Assembly (NCBI GenBank): GCA_036345935.2
Contig: JADWOT020001565.1
Coordinates: forward strand, 1 to 64,000
Direction: 5' to 3'
Origin: Taenia hydatigena
Lineage: Eukaryota; Platyhelminthes; Cestoda; Cyclophyllidea; Taeniidae
Length of the DNA stretch: 64,000 nucleotides
Positions 12,141 through 23,670 of this stretch are shown piece by piece. A program made the translations under genes and the position numbers. Position 1 is the first letter of the stretch. Each line of letters starts with the position of its first letter. Below the pieces are notes generated by a model that worked only from the letters and a program-made list of their open reading frames with translations, did no database searches and was not told the DNA's origin.

Positions 12141-14500
12141 GAGAGACTCCACTTCTTTACTTATTTTCCTGCTCTACCTCTATCCCCACACCTTCTCCTC
12201 CATGTACATCAATGCGCCTACCTTGGCGTGAACTACGAAACCGTCTTTCACTTTTGTGTATTTGAATGAACAACTTGTAATTATTCGGGAGGTAGTTGCA
12301 AACTTGTTGGAAAAGGGAGTAATTTGGCATGGTGGTTGTAATGTACGTGAATGTAAGCGTACTACTAGCACTTTAAGGCTGCAAAATACATTTTGTCTTT
12401 CCTCCAAGATTTTTTAAGTTTTTAGGATACAGTTCATCCATGCGGTAAATCGCAGCCATCCCCCAGCCCCTTACTTGGCTCACATGCCCCCGCCACTAAT
12501 TAGTCGGACAGAGGGGATGGAAACAACGCCAGCTTCCCTCTCCAAACGCCGCCCAGTCTCCTCACTTCCTCCTCCTCCCGCCCACCAACTCACTCCTTTT
12601 CAACCCCTTCTCATTCTCAAGGCTAAGTCACAGTAGTAGTGAAAGCAGCAAGACACTCCTCCAACAATTCGCGCCCAACACACTCAGCAGTGGAGACCTA
12701 CCCACATGCTTACTTCCTCTGAGATGATGCACCATTACTCTTCACCTATACAGTCAGCAACAAATTAACTGCCACCCTCCAACACCAAAAATATTTCCGT
12801 ACCTGCGGAAGCAAAATATACGACAGTTGCCACCAGTGAGCCCTGGTTCATAGCGCTTCCATTCGTTGTCGCAAGAGAACGTCTCATTCACTCTTTCACA
12901 CACCCACGGCAGAGCCCCCTAGTATTTCCCCTCTCCGCCACCCACCCACCCACCCACCCACTTACCCAAATATCCACGCCTGGCGAAGACAAAGAGATGG
13001 AGACATAATAGCAGTAGTAGTCCGTGTCGTTCATGCCTGCCGACATTCACATCGCATAACCGAGATGGAGACGCCGCCGCCACGGCGAATAACTCCAACA
13101 TCCTGCATTGCCTACCATTCTACACACTCATCAAATGTTACTTCACCGCCACCGCCACCACCACCAGAATAAGTTTGTAGCATCTGAAAAGGAAAAAACC
13201 AAGCAATGTAAAGACCGATGTGTGAGGGTCCAATGCGCCGCAAAGCCAACACCCACAAACATAACTACTGATAGGTAAAAGGAAAACACCTCAACAAGCA
13301 AACATTTACGACCGCTAAAAGTACAGTCTGCGTAGTGATGCCAAAGCTTTCCACTAGCCACGCCGTCTTCCTCCGCTCCTGCCACTGCTGCGTCTATCTC
13401 ACTCAGACACACCAAATCATGCCAACAAAGCTGAGGAACCTACGACTAAGCCATCACCGAGGCCCTCTACACAACATCTTTCGCAGCAATGATCATATCA
13501 ACACAACAAACAACCCTACTCCCGCCCCCAGTCCTCTACCATCCATATGTGCTGCTCCGACAACACGCATATCGTAGTAATGAAAATAGCACACCTTTCA
13601 TCACACATCCAATGTGAGGTAAAAGACCTACGGGTAAACGAGAAAAGCACGTTCCCACCCAACATAGGAACGTACATCGATTTTATTACTGCTCCCAAAG
13701 AAGGCACCAACAACTCATTAAGCACAATCCAATCCTACTTGAGAAAGGTGTGAAGTGATAGCGAAGGCGAAATTTGCACTCATTGCTGCTGCAGCTCCTT
13801 CTTCTCCAGCGTCTATTCCGGCATGAAAACGGACAAAGAAAAGGGATAATAAGGTTTACAAATATGATGGATACTTATTAGCGAGAAAATACTGAGCAGT
13901 TGCCACGTGCCTAGCAACGTTAAAACTCCTCTCCACGAAATCCACCATGATTAGAGAGCAAACTAATTACAAATTGCCAAAACATTCTTAAGTTATAACT
14001 CAAAGCGTCGTACAGTAAGAAGTGAACGCGTTCACTTTACCAAAGTTACGAGTCCCTTCATCAAATTGGACCGCATCAATCAGAACTTACCCTTTACAAA
14101 ATAACAAACCACTTAAAAACAGCTAAAGCAATCTTACTTAATCGCAAGAAGCATTGTGCAGTAAAGAAATCAACGCGAATAGGCAGTGGAAGCAGAAAAC
14201 AAAAAGTCTTTACAGCAACTGCAACTGTTTCTGATACGGTTGGTCTAACATATAAACTAATAAAGAAAGCAAAAACATAAGTGTATACGTATACATATAA
14301 TTGGTGTTTAGTCACAAAAAGCACCAAGCAATTAATTGTCAAGCACTTGCTAAGGGTATAACTCCTCCCCACAAAATCACGCCTCATTAATCGAATTCCA
14401 ACGTCATTAAAAAACGAGCAGTCCCACAACCTACCGAAACAGCCGTAATTTATCCTATACAGCAAAAAATGCACGTAAGAAGACCTTGCATTTGAAATGT
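12141..14500. other. GC-richer intergenic sequence without a recognised gene
   Basis: It contains the CCCA tract at 12938-12964 and pyrimidine-rich segments near 12540-12600. A weak internal repetition links ~13923 and ~14362 (CTCCTCTCCACGAAATC/CTCCTCCCCACAAAATC). A 126-codon minus-strand frame at 14094-14474 is hydrophobic and AT-rich and shows no motif. Confidence 0.4.
12938..12964. repeat. Microsatellite (CCCA)n
   Basis: About six tandem CCCA/CCAC units. Similar short tracts recur near 55076-55097. Confidence 0.85.
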
Positions 14501-17500
14501 AACCGTCTTAACAGCCACATTAAGAAGCTTTTGTGTTTACTCTAGCAAGTATGTGTACAAAGGAAGCGATTCGACACTTTAAAAGCCCAATAAGAACTAA
14601 CGATCAAAAACTAAAAGAGGCACTAAAAACTTGCTAGGTTTCTAACCATTGACGGCGGATAGGACGCCTTAATCGGAAACAATGATCCCAAAAAACACCA
14701 GCACTTAAGCGAGCCGCGTACAAATCAGACCAATCACTCCAAGGTTCGTCTGGCAAAACAAACAAACTTTTAATTTTTATGTATTTTTGACAAGACAGTA
14801 AGTACTGCTAACGCTAATAACTTTGGCTTAAGCATAGAATTTAAGCAGCGATTGGTTAAAAGGACGACATGCAATAACTTGTCAAAATTAAATTGATAAT
14901 AAATATAAATAACTTATAAATGCATCATCATAGCGCAGTAAGGTTTGCCAGCAAAAAGCTAAAGTAATTTTGGTAAACGTATCTCCTCTTATCCCTTTCC
15001 GCCCTTACTATTGGAAGGCGGAGCATGCTTTGACATCATTGTTATAGATCAGAGAGAAGATGCAGAAGGATATTGTAGAAGAGTTAAGGACGGAGGTGTA
15101 CGCGCTCTGGAGAGGAACCGCATTGCTCTAAGACCAGGTTCTAAATTGTCCTTTCGCCTCTGGCCCACGAGGCACGAATAAAAACACGGGTATCACAAAT
15201 TCAAATAGCAGCATGTGCTTTTATTTTTCATTTACTGCACATTCCAGTTTGCTTTAAGCATGCGTTACGTAACAAAATTGGTGCTTAACACCATTAAGCA
15301 CAAACCATCGCTAATGATTTTGCACATCTTTTAATTAATCCAAGAGGTTTTAGCGACTTTTCATAATTTAATCAACTACGGCACTAAGGTCGTATAAGGT
15401 CGTAAATGGGTGACTGACTTGTGCATTCTGCTGCGTGTTGTGTTGGTTTGCCTCTCTTCTCATTTAGTTGGATAGTTTTACCAATGATTGAGAGCCAGCA
15501 GTTGTTAAGAAATGGGTACTCTGTCTGTTTGGGCCCAGTGCAGTGATGAAAGTGGGTTAGTTTAGTCTATGGGCATGTTCATAGTGAATGAATAGAAGTG
15601 TGAATGAATGCGCTTGGAGAACTGCTGATTAGGCGTCATTACAATAAAGTCGGAGGAGCTCTCAAAGTCAAAGTTAGGTTGGGAGCATATGTACTAGTAA
15701 TTTTGTGTGTCTATTTATGATATTACAGCGGTAATTTCATGCACGGATTGGATTAATTTATTCTTTCTCAATCAGGAATGAGGCTGCTCTTATAACGTTT
15801 TTATTATAAAGACCATTCTCCCTATTTTGTAGCACATGTGCGCGTGGCATGTGTTTCATGCCACCAAATCACGGCTAGCAGGAATGCCTTTTGCATTCGA
15901 AACAATAAAGTTGATGAAGGACACTTGCATGTTGTGGTTTGTGTGGCGGAGGAACTGACTGGTTAGAACAACTAACCGTAGTTAGCGTGGTTATCTCGGT
16001 GAAGCAGGCATTGCTGTTGGTTGTGGTGATGAACATTTCTGTCAAACAGATGAAGCCTAATTTGTCTAGACGTTGCTTCTGGAAGAAGGGAGTCACTGAA
16101 ACTTGGGTGGTGTTTGCTGGTTTAATATGAGATGTGGGCTCTTGATGAGGAGTGGATGGGAATGGTTGTTGTGATGGTCGAACCGGAGGCACCAAGGAGG
16201 GTGCCATTTCCAACAGGCACTTGTATGGCCACTGTCAAAGCGCTAACGCCGTTCGAATGTCATCCCATACTGGAGTCTTCCATCACAAGGGCAAGTGAGG
16301 CACTCTTATCTCCCCGATCCGCACAGTAGCATGCATTTGCAGTCCTGACTTGGCCGGAGCTAAGGATTTGCCATGTAGTAAAAGCGTTTTAGCTGTTTAT
16401 CTTTGCTTCTACACTTTCACCATGTGCTTGGATGGAGAGTAAGTTTTCGATGTTAGCAAATTTGGATGACAAATAACAATTTCCTTTTTCGTTTATTTGA
16501 AGCAGTGTAGTCTTATTGTTTCGTTTACAAAGTGGAATTTGCTTTGCTGTGCTCAGAAGAAAAGGCCGAAATTTTGGCTCATCGTAAATAGAGCTATTTA
16601 AAGTAGTGGTAGGTACATGAAAGGTTCATCAAATCAGGTATCTTTATTCTGATATCAGTCATACCTACTGTAAAAGGCAGTTTATAATCCCTCTCTAGTA
16701 GAGTTTAACCCTTAAAGTCGAAAGTAAGTTTGAGGTGCAGGGCGTGTTTCCTTTATACTTCTATATTTATGTCTGAGATACGGACACGCATGGAGCCCTA
16801 TAGAGTGTTACTTTCAGGTGATCCACAACGTCATTTGTGAGCAGCGCTGCATCAATCTGTCCAACATTGATTTGCACGTATATTTATTCTGATCACATTA
16901 TAAAAGGAAAATCAGCGGCTATTCACATTAAAGTAATTCATCATGTTGCCCATTACGAGATTCCCGACTTTACTCAAAGCATTCATAATGGGGACCACCA
17001 CCAGGTAAGATCCGCAGTGTCGTCGGTGGACTCATGATCCAGCCTTTAGCCAATTCTTCCACCAGATGGTACACTTCCACCTGAAAAATATTCGATGTGT
17101 ATCTGAGTAGCTGTCAGATCTGTCCGCCAAAATCAATGTATATCAAGGGTAAGCTGCTCCCAGAGGTCATCTGGTTACCTCATGGCGTCAGCCGAAGCTC
17201 AGATGATGGTACTGCGAGCAACACAGACGCCTCCCTTCTGCTTCTCGGTGAGTGCAAGCGAAACTACCCGAAAATAATTATATCACATTTCAAATTTGGA
17301 CACATTTTGAATTCAAGCTCTCTTGCTGGCTTATAATGAATTAAATAGGCTTGATGGTGATATGATGCTATTCTTGAACTGAAGGGACGGCAGTGAGGTT
17401 GCATAGATGTTTACTATTGTCCAAAACGCAAAGAACCGGCTTGTCAAAGCCAATGCCCATTGCATTCAACTACAGCCAGTTCTTTTCCATTTGGCTCAAC

Positions 17501-19240
17501 CAAACAGGAAATGTGAAACGATGGTACTCTGTTCCTCTTCTGTGTGTGCAAAGTTGATGAAAAATAAGGCAGCAATTCTATTTAGTGAGAGGATTAGTCT
17601 CAATTTACTTTGAATGGCCAAGCTGGTTTCGCGTTTAGATGCAAACAAAGAGGCCCACTAACTTATCCATAAGTTGACCAACCTACACGCATGGCTCAGA
17701 GTTGTCATTCGGTCCTATTCCACAGCTGTGGGGTTTCCCATGCCCCTGCCCGATTACCAACCTTCCCTCAACAATAACACTGACACTGACAGATGCTCAA
17801 CTTTGGTGCACAACAATATTTTCAGTTCTAAGCCATGCTGAATTGACCGAGAGGATCCTCGTTTCGGAACAGTGCTTAATTGAGAAATAAGCATGCAAAT
17901 TGTAATTGGAGGTTTCCACGGCATTCGAGCGATATCTTATTTTTTAAGCTAAAAATGCTATCAGTGGTCGAAGGAACATCACTCCCTGTGGGACAGTTTG
18001 TTCCTTTTAATCGTGATGGCATGTCCATGTATAGGCTGATAAAAGAGGTGGACACAAGCTGAGGCCATTCTAAACTGGTTTTCTTCCCACTATGACCTTA
18101 GAACGCCTCAAAGAGAATGGTCATGTTAGTCACACCTTTAGGTTCTTGGCCAAAGCTGCGTTTTGCAAATGGTTTGACAAAAGCTTCAGATCGGCCATAT
18201 GTTTGCAAACATTTCTACTAAATACGAAAATATCAGTTGATTTTGTTATGCGAATGTTGAGTAAAATGCCATTCAATGCGGATCGGAATACAATGGGCAT
18301 TACTTTTCGTCTGCGTGTCAGTGTATGGCACCTGAGCAGTTAAGGCACATCTATGAGATAGCTTTTAGCTAATTGCATGTGTGGTACTTAGAGTCGCAGA
18401 GTACATTCCTCGTTCGCAATGGCTGCTGGGATGTGAATCGCAGGTCTGTGCTGCTGTGAATTTGGTGTTGAATCGACCATCGGAGAACGCTTTGATGGCA
18501 TTCGCTTGTATATGATAGAAAACTGATTCAGACGCATTGTGGATAGAATCAGACAAAAGGTCTGAATAAGGCATTTCATCGTTGGTGACAGGAAATGAGT
18601 AAAATGAAATGTTCTGTAAGATGTGTAGAGGGTGAATGAATGTGGAGTAATAGAAGCAAAGAAATGAGTGAAGGTGAATCAGGGCACCTTAAATCCACCA
18701 TCGCAGATGGATGTGCGCATGGATAGTCTGCTTGGCAGAAACGTCGAAGGTTAAATGAAGTGCACGTCGGGGCAGGGATTAGACTGATTTCACCTCGATA
18801 TCCACACATTGTGCCTTTGTTTGTCGCCAAGTTTTATTTGCGCCTTCGATCTGCGGCTTTGCGACTTGACTGCGTAACTTCTTGATGTTACGCGATGCTT
18901 GCTCGTCTTGAATACTAAAATTGAGGCCAGAATTGACGTCTGATCACCACCAATGTCTTGGTAGGCCTAAACGCAGTGACGGTTCAAAGACATCGTTGTG
19001 CCATTATGATGGGGAGAGTTGTTACTGACTTTCCGCTTGTTCTGCGAAGTATTCCGAAGTGAATACTTTGGAATGCATTGCACTAGTAAAAACTGCCGTA
19101 TTCGCTAATACCACTTGCTGTCTGCCATCTAGCCACTTTATCCAAAACTAGTCTACACTAAATGTTTAACGAGCCACCACATTAACGAGGAAAGGAAAGA
19201 ACAATGGGCCGAAGAAGAGGAATAGATTTGGCTTGGTAAT
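14501..19240. other. Long stretch with only weak coding signals
   Basis: AT-rich at 14.7-15.0 kb. A 112-codon Ser/Thr/Pro-rich minus-strand frame (15875-16213) could be an exon of a low-complexity region. On the plus strand, ~17112-17250 reads CQICPPKSMYIKGKLLPEV and onward to a GTGAGT donor, which is exon-like but unrecognised. No RNA genes seen. Confidence 0.35.
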
Positions 19241-19243
19241 TAC

Positions 19244-19390
19244 AGAAGGAAATAGCGTCTGTAGAAAGAAGCGGTGGTGCTCATGAACTGCAGATCGTAG
19301 GGAGCGAATTGCAACATTTCCTTCAAATTGATGTATCCAGGTGTGCGCTCCTCGACACACATTGCAGTCGCCAATCCACTGGCGTAGCGA
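19244..19390 (-). CDS. Candidate internal exon (unrecognised)
   Basis: Seen: between an AG acceptor and a GTAATT donor one frame reads RYASGLATAMCVEERTPGY, then INLKEMLQFAPYDLQF and MSTTASFYRRYF, a composition typical of a soluble protein. A second frame is also open across the same interval, so the frame choice is uncertain. Just upstream on the same strand a classical polypyrimidine-ACAG acceptor starts at 19583, with an open frame reading LTDPELTLKDVLLRLLDV. The two may belong to one gene. I do not recognise the family. Confidence 0.35.
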
Positions 19391-20229
19391 CTAGTGGGCA
19401 ATCATCAGATGTATCAAAACTTGCGATAATTTTGGCAAGCACTTTCTAATCATTTGTCTTTTCATCCAAATTCCTTGGCAGGATGGCGATAATTACGATC
19501 CGATGTAGTGTAATGACGTCCAGAAGCCTCAGCAGCACATCCTTCAAAGTCAACTCCGGATCCGTCAGGAAAATAATTGATTGCTGTAAAATAAAAATTG
19601 CGCAATTGAATTGTATTTTGGGTGACAAAGGATAAAGCTTCAGAGATTAGCATTCGGCACATGTGCTTGTTGAGTTATTTCTAAGATTTGATGTGCTAAA
19701 GCGATGCTTGTGAGGGTTGCCGTGTTGACAGAATCCATCCCCAGCTAGGAATGCTGCTGCAGGTGCTCATTGAGTCCTCCCCATCAAGAGTTTTGACCAA
19801 CACCCTCTAAAAAATTACGTGTGAAACAAACGAGGCTTGCGTAATCTAGAGATGATCAAACTTTGCCACTTAGTTTAAACTCTTCCTATGGAATTTTCAC
19901 TACGGCTTCGCTTCAAGCACCATTTTACAGCACTAGTGCACACTGCTTGACCCAGAACGAGCTCACCTGCTAGCCGCCCCTTATAAGAATGTCAATGATC
20001 AAACTTGCTTAAAACTCAAAAAGCCTCTTTTATGCCGTATGCCCTAACCCATTCGGAATGCGCAAAAATTGCTTAACTAAACAACTATCACTTTGATTGG
20101 CATTTGCATTAACATGTGACACTTTAAGGCTGATCCTCTAGCCAATTTGCGACAGCTGCATAAATCTTTGTACTAGGTGCCCATGTTTTGTGAGGTTGTT
20201 TATTGTGCCTCATAATTTGTCCCTCAGTA

Positions 20230-21125
20230 ATAGTGTGCAGCAAAGACAGGCGACGCTTCAACTAGCACTACGAGGCGTCAGTTTCGCATCAGCGTTAATG
20301 GTAAGTGAGGAAAGGCGTAGGCGACTCAACAACTAGTAAAGAGATTCGAAGCAGCCATCAAAAAACACGTAAATCCCATTTTGTGGCGTTGCAAAAGACA
20401 TGGTGGGGCATATGCGTCATTGCGTCAGGTCCACCCACACATCATCGCAATGCGCACGATACAGATACCTCAAAACTTTTAACTGAGCACCAAAATGGGG
20501 CGGTTCCAGTACAAATCAGTCTTCTACTAATGGTTGAGCGATTGTATAAGGTGTATCGGAAAACAAAGTAAAAAAGCGGCTCATCGGCGTTTTCCTTTAA
20601 AATTCATCTACGCACCAAATTTTATTATAAGTAGCAAAATGCTCTAACGAAAGGCTGCGTCATTTCCAGTTAACATCAGGTGTGCAATCAGAGAGATCGA
20701 GAACAAATTGGTGACCAAGACTGAATGACAATGTTAATGAAGCGGCGGTTGTGTCAAAGAAATGGAACGAATCATGGTCAGGCAATGCTCGGCCTGTGCA
20801 TGACAATTCTGCAAAAAATACTTGGGATAGTCCAATTTTGTGCTGCAACAATGTTCCATCGTACGTCTCGAGAAATTTTGACAAAGGCAAGCTTGCGCTA
20901 AGGTAAGTCATTCGTGGCAATAGCCTTATCGGTGGAATGGCGACATGACACTGCATACGAATTGGCTCGTCGTGACCTTGAATTCGCATTGCTGCATGTA
21001 TTTGTGCTAGAGCTGGCTTGCTTCACAGCTCCAGTGCGTCGACTATCATGAACGTTTTGAGGTATTTCAAGTATTTCATTTCGTCCAGTCTTCAAACCTT
21101 AGTGTAGCCTTTAATTTAATCAACA
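20230..21125. repeat. Oldest copy of the ~1.1-kb dispersed repeat (copy C)
   Basis: Aligns throughout, in the same orientation, with 43010-44125 and 45900-47017. Shared landmarks are the GAGCACCAAAATGGGGC block (near 20489), TATTATAAGTAGC (near 20624), the CTAAGGTAAGTCAT block (20899) and the GGCTCGTCGTGACCTTGAA block (near 20964). Divergence is roughly 25-30 percent by eye. Here the reverse strand keeps a 109-codon open frame (20660-20989); see findings. No U1 sequence is visible upstream of this copy. Confidence 0.8.
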
Positions 21126-22290
21126 TTTTAATTATCCATAGGTTCTCTTGGACACATTTAATTCGAAATTACGCTGGTCCCACACAGTTCCCAACCAAAT
21201 TCTCACACGAGCATTCATTAGAATAAGACATTTGACATTCTCTTCTGTGCACTTTGAGTAAAATTTTAGGCTTTGGAACGGACGCCTATGATATGATTGT
21301 CAAACTGCTTGTACTAACCTTCAACTTTGCGCTATCTACGACACCTAGTGCCAAGGTATGCCGCTATTTATTCCCTTGACTCTTGTAGGCATTATTAGAA
21401 GCATAACACGTACTTCGCTTCATGCATTTGTAACGGTGCTGGGTGCTTTATTTACTCTAGCGTACAAAACTCAGTCAGCGCACGTGGCACTGAGGCAACG
21501 CCAACTCCGCCTAGATAAACATTTGTCAAATTTTACAAGTACTGCCATGATGCCTTTAGTGCAGATCGTTGAGGGAGTGTGCAGAGTGGTAGATGACTGT
21601 ACAACAGTTTGACTGAGGTCATACAAGCGCAGTTATCAAAGCCTCAGGAGAGTGTGATTGTGCAGCCAAGCCTAACAAGTTAAAGCATGTACTGTCTAGA
21701 GTTGGATAGGGGCCTGATATTAATCATGGGCTGGATACTTAAACTGCCATAGCAGACACCTAATGATGGAGCCTAATGTGTGGCAAAACGTCAACTCAAC
21801 TCACGAGAGCAAAGTGTCACTTTCTCTTTCAAATTAATTTTCACTCGCAAACTCATCTAACGGATGTTCTGGAATCACTTTGGTCAGCATGACACACTTT
21901 TTCCGTACAGCCTATGTCACATAAATGAATCGCTTGGGCGGATTAACTAAAGTTACAACATCAAGCTTATATTATCTTGACAACAAAAAAGAGTTTACTT
22001 TTGAATCAATCAACGCACAGCGATCTCGCTAGGCTGCTTATCTTCCCCTATATAATAGAGGGGGTTGTTAGAATGCCTTGGAATTGCAGTTGCATTTATG
22101 CTACTTTGGTGGTGGTGGTGGTGGTGGTGGTGACATCAAAGAGAGAGGCTAACGAGTTGCCGCCTACTAGGGCTGGCGCCATGACATCTGTTGATTTGGT
22201 GTGCTAGAGTCGAGCAGCGAAGTTGGCGCAAGTGCAGCACGTAGCTGAAGGGAGCAGTGAGTCGTGAAAACACTGTCTTAGAGCAAGGAG
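21126..22290. other. Spacer without recognised gene
   Basis: Contains the GGT microsatellite near 22108. Otherwise nothing supported. Confidence 0.4.
22108..22132. repeat. Microsatellite (GGT)8
   Basis: Eight perfect tandem GGT units. Confidence 0.95.
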
Positions 22291-22293
22291 CAT

Positions 22294-22366
22294 GCCGTGA
22301 TAGCTCAGTCTGAAAGCATTAGAGTGAGGAATGGAGTGTCACCAGTCTGAACTCGAGCTACGATGC
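22294..22366 (+). pseudogene. Decayed tRNA-Phe
   Basis: Starts GCCG..ATAGCTCAGT like the intact tRNA-Phe at 47313 and sits at the matching place in the duplicated unit. The anticodon arm and acceptor 3' strand have lost pairing and no GAA anticodon remains. Confidence 0.65.
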
Positions 22367-22529
22367 TCGTCGCCAACACACCTCCTCACCCAACCCGCCT
22401 TTTGCACGCGCCCCCGCACTTGCTTACAAGGTGGGAAGTGAGCCACAGCAGCGGCAATGGGCGCGAAGCGAAGCAAGCCACTTGAGGTGCCATAAACGGT
22501 ACAGTAGTGAAGAGGGCAATACAGTTGCA

Positions 22530-22611
22530 CGACGCAGGTGAGATTCGAACTTACGCGGGGAGACCCCAACGGATTAGCAGTCCATCGCCTTAACCACTCG
22601 GCCACCGCGTC
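22530..22611 (-). tRNA. tRNA-Ser(GCU): tRNA-Ser (GCT)
   Basis: Full 7-bp acceptor (one G-T pair), A-box TGGCCGAGTGG, anticodon loop CTGCTAA in a 5-bp stem, long variable arm with a GGGG/CCCC stem typical of serine tRNAs, and T loop TTCGAAT. One A-C mismatch lies in the T stem. No TTTT terminator is found within about 60 nt downstream, so expression is uncertain. It is a class II tRNA of 82 nt. Confidence 0.9.
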
Positions 22612-23670
22612 AAACGCAGAGCGCTCAAAATACTCCTTCTGCTTCCCTGACTCCCCTCTTGGCACCCATCGTCAATTGTGCATCTGCTCACCTCAACACC
22701 GTGCACATCGCCAATGCCCTCCACACTGCACTGTGCCCACCCCTCATTCTTCACTCATTCCACCAACCACTCCCCTTCACAGCTTCACCATTGTCCTGAC
22801 GATGTCATTCCACTGATCGCCGCTCCTGCTCTGTCAATGCGCCCTGCAGCCCAACTAACCCACTCGGGTACCTGAGTGGCCTACTTTTGCAAGCGGCAAA
22901 GGCACATTTTGGTCTAGTGGGTTCGTTTTGAATGCCGCCTGCCTCCCGTAGATTAGGCACTACACAGTACCTCGAGGTGTCGTCTGGTGCAGGAAGAGTG
23001 TGTTCTTCAGCATGAAATTGGTTGGAAAATTTTCAATCCAGATAAATATACCTTGATGACATTTTCGATAAGGGCGTGATTTGGAATGGACTTCTTATCA
23101 CTGGCTTCTCTTTGAACACTTAATTCTGTGTAAAATAGAAGTGGCAGTGCCTCCTGTCTAACAATCAAGGATGCACTTGAAACACTTTTCCGTTTCCCAT
23201 AAAATAATCATGTCACAGAATCAACAGTAAATATCTCGTATTAGACTTATTTCAACGCGATTAGAAACGCCAAGCTTTTCATTTCGACTCACCTTACTTA
23301 CGCCTTCCAGTAATACGTTGTTGAAACGTAGGTGCATCGCCTACCCTGCGCCCGATTCAAACCCATTTTAAAGTGGAACACTATTTGCTTTGAGCAAATG
23401 CACACGCATTCCCCTATTCGTACATGAGACAAAGTTGCTCTTTTGCCACCAGATGCAAACATTAGGCAAATACATTTGCGTGAGCTGTGCACTTTGTTGA
23501 TTAAATTCGCCAACCGCTTACTCATCTGCGCGTACTAAGAAATGTCTTCTCATTCGTGATACTTTTGACAAGCCTAAATTGCTAACTTTATGTCGAACGC
23601 GCACTAATGACGGCAAGCAAGCGCTGTCCCTACCTGTCCGATAAAATAGCTGTCAATCGGAAGCATAGAT

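Larger units (their letters stand above)
22294..23670. repeat. Segmental duplication copy 1 carrying tRNA-Phe relic and tRNA-Ser
   Basis: Collinear with 47313-49230. The tRNA-Phe/tRNA-Ser start-to-start spacing is similar (236 vs 245 nt). Pyrimidine-rich blocks with CACCTCAAC...GCACATCGCCAAT follow in both, and so does a tRNA-like block CACTCGGGTA.CT.AGTGG (near 22860 and 47958). Long matching tails lie at 23010-23260 and 48545-48810. Copy 1 lacks about 430 bp present at 48100-48530 in copy 2. Confidence 0.85.

Noticed and set aside
13143..13415. 90-codon minus frame with Trp run
   Set aside because: The Trp/Arg run comes from a CCA/CCG repeat; no motif.
22339..22665. 108-codon minus frame across tRNA-Ser
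   Set aside because: The frame is tRNA sequence plus flank.
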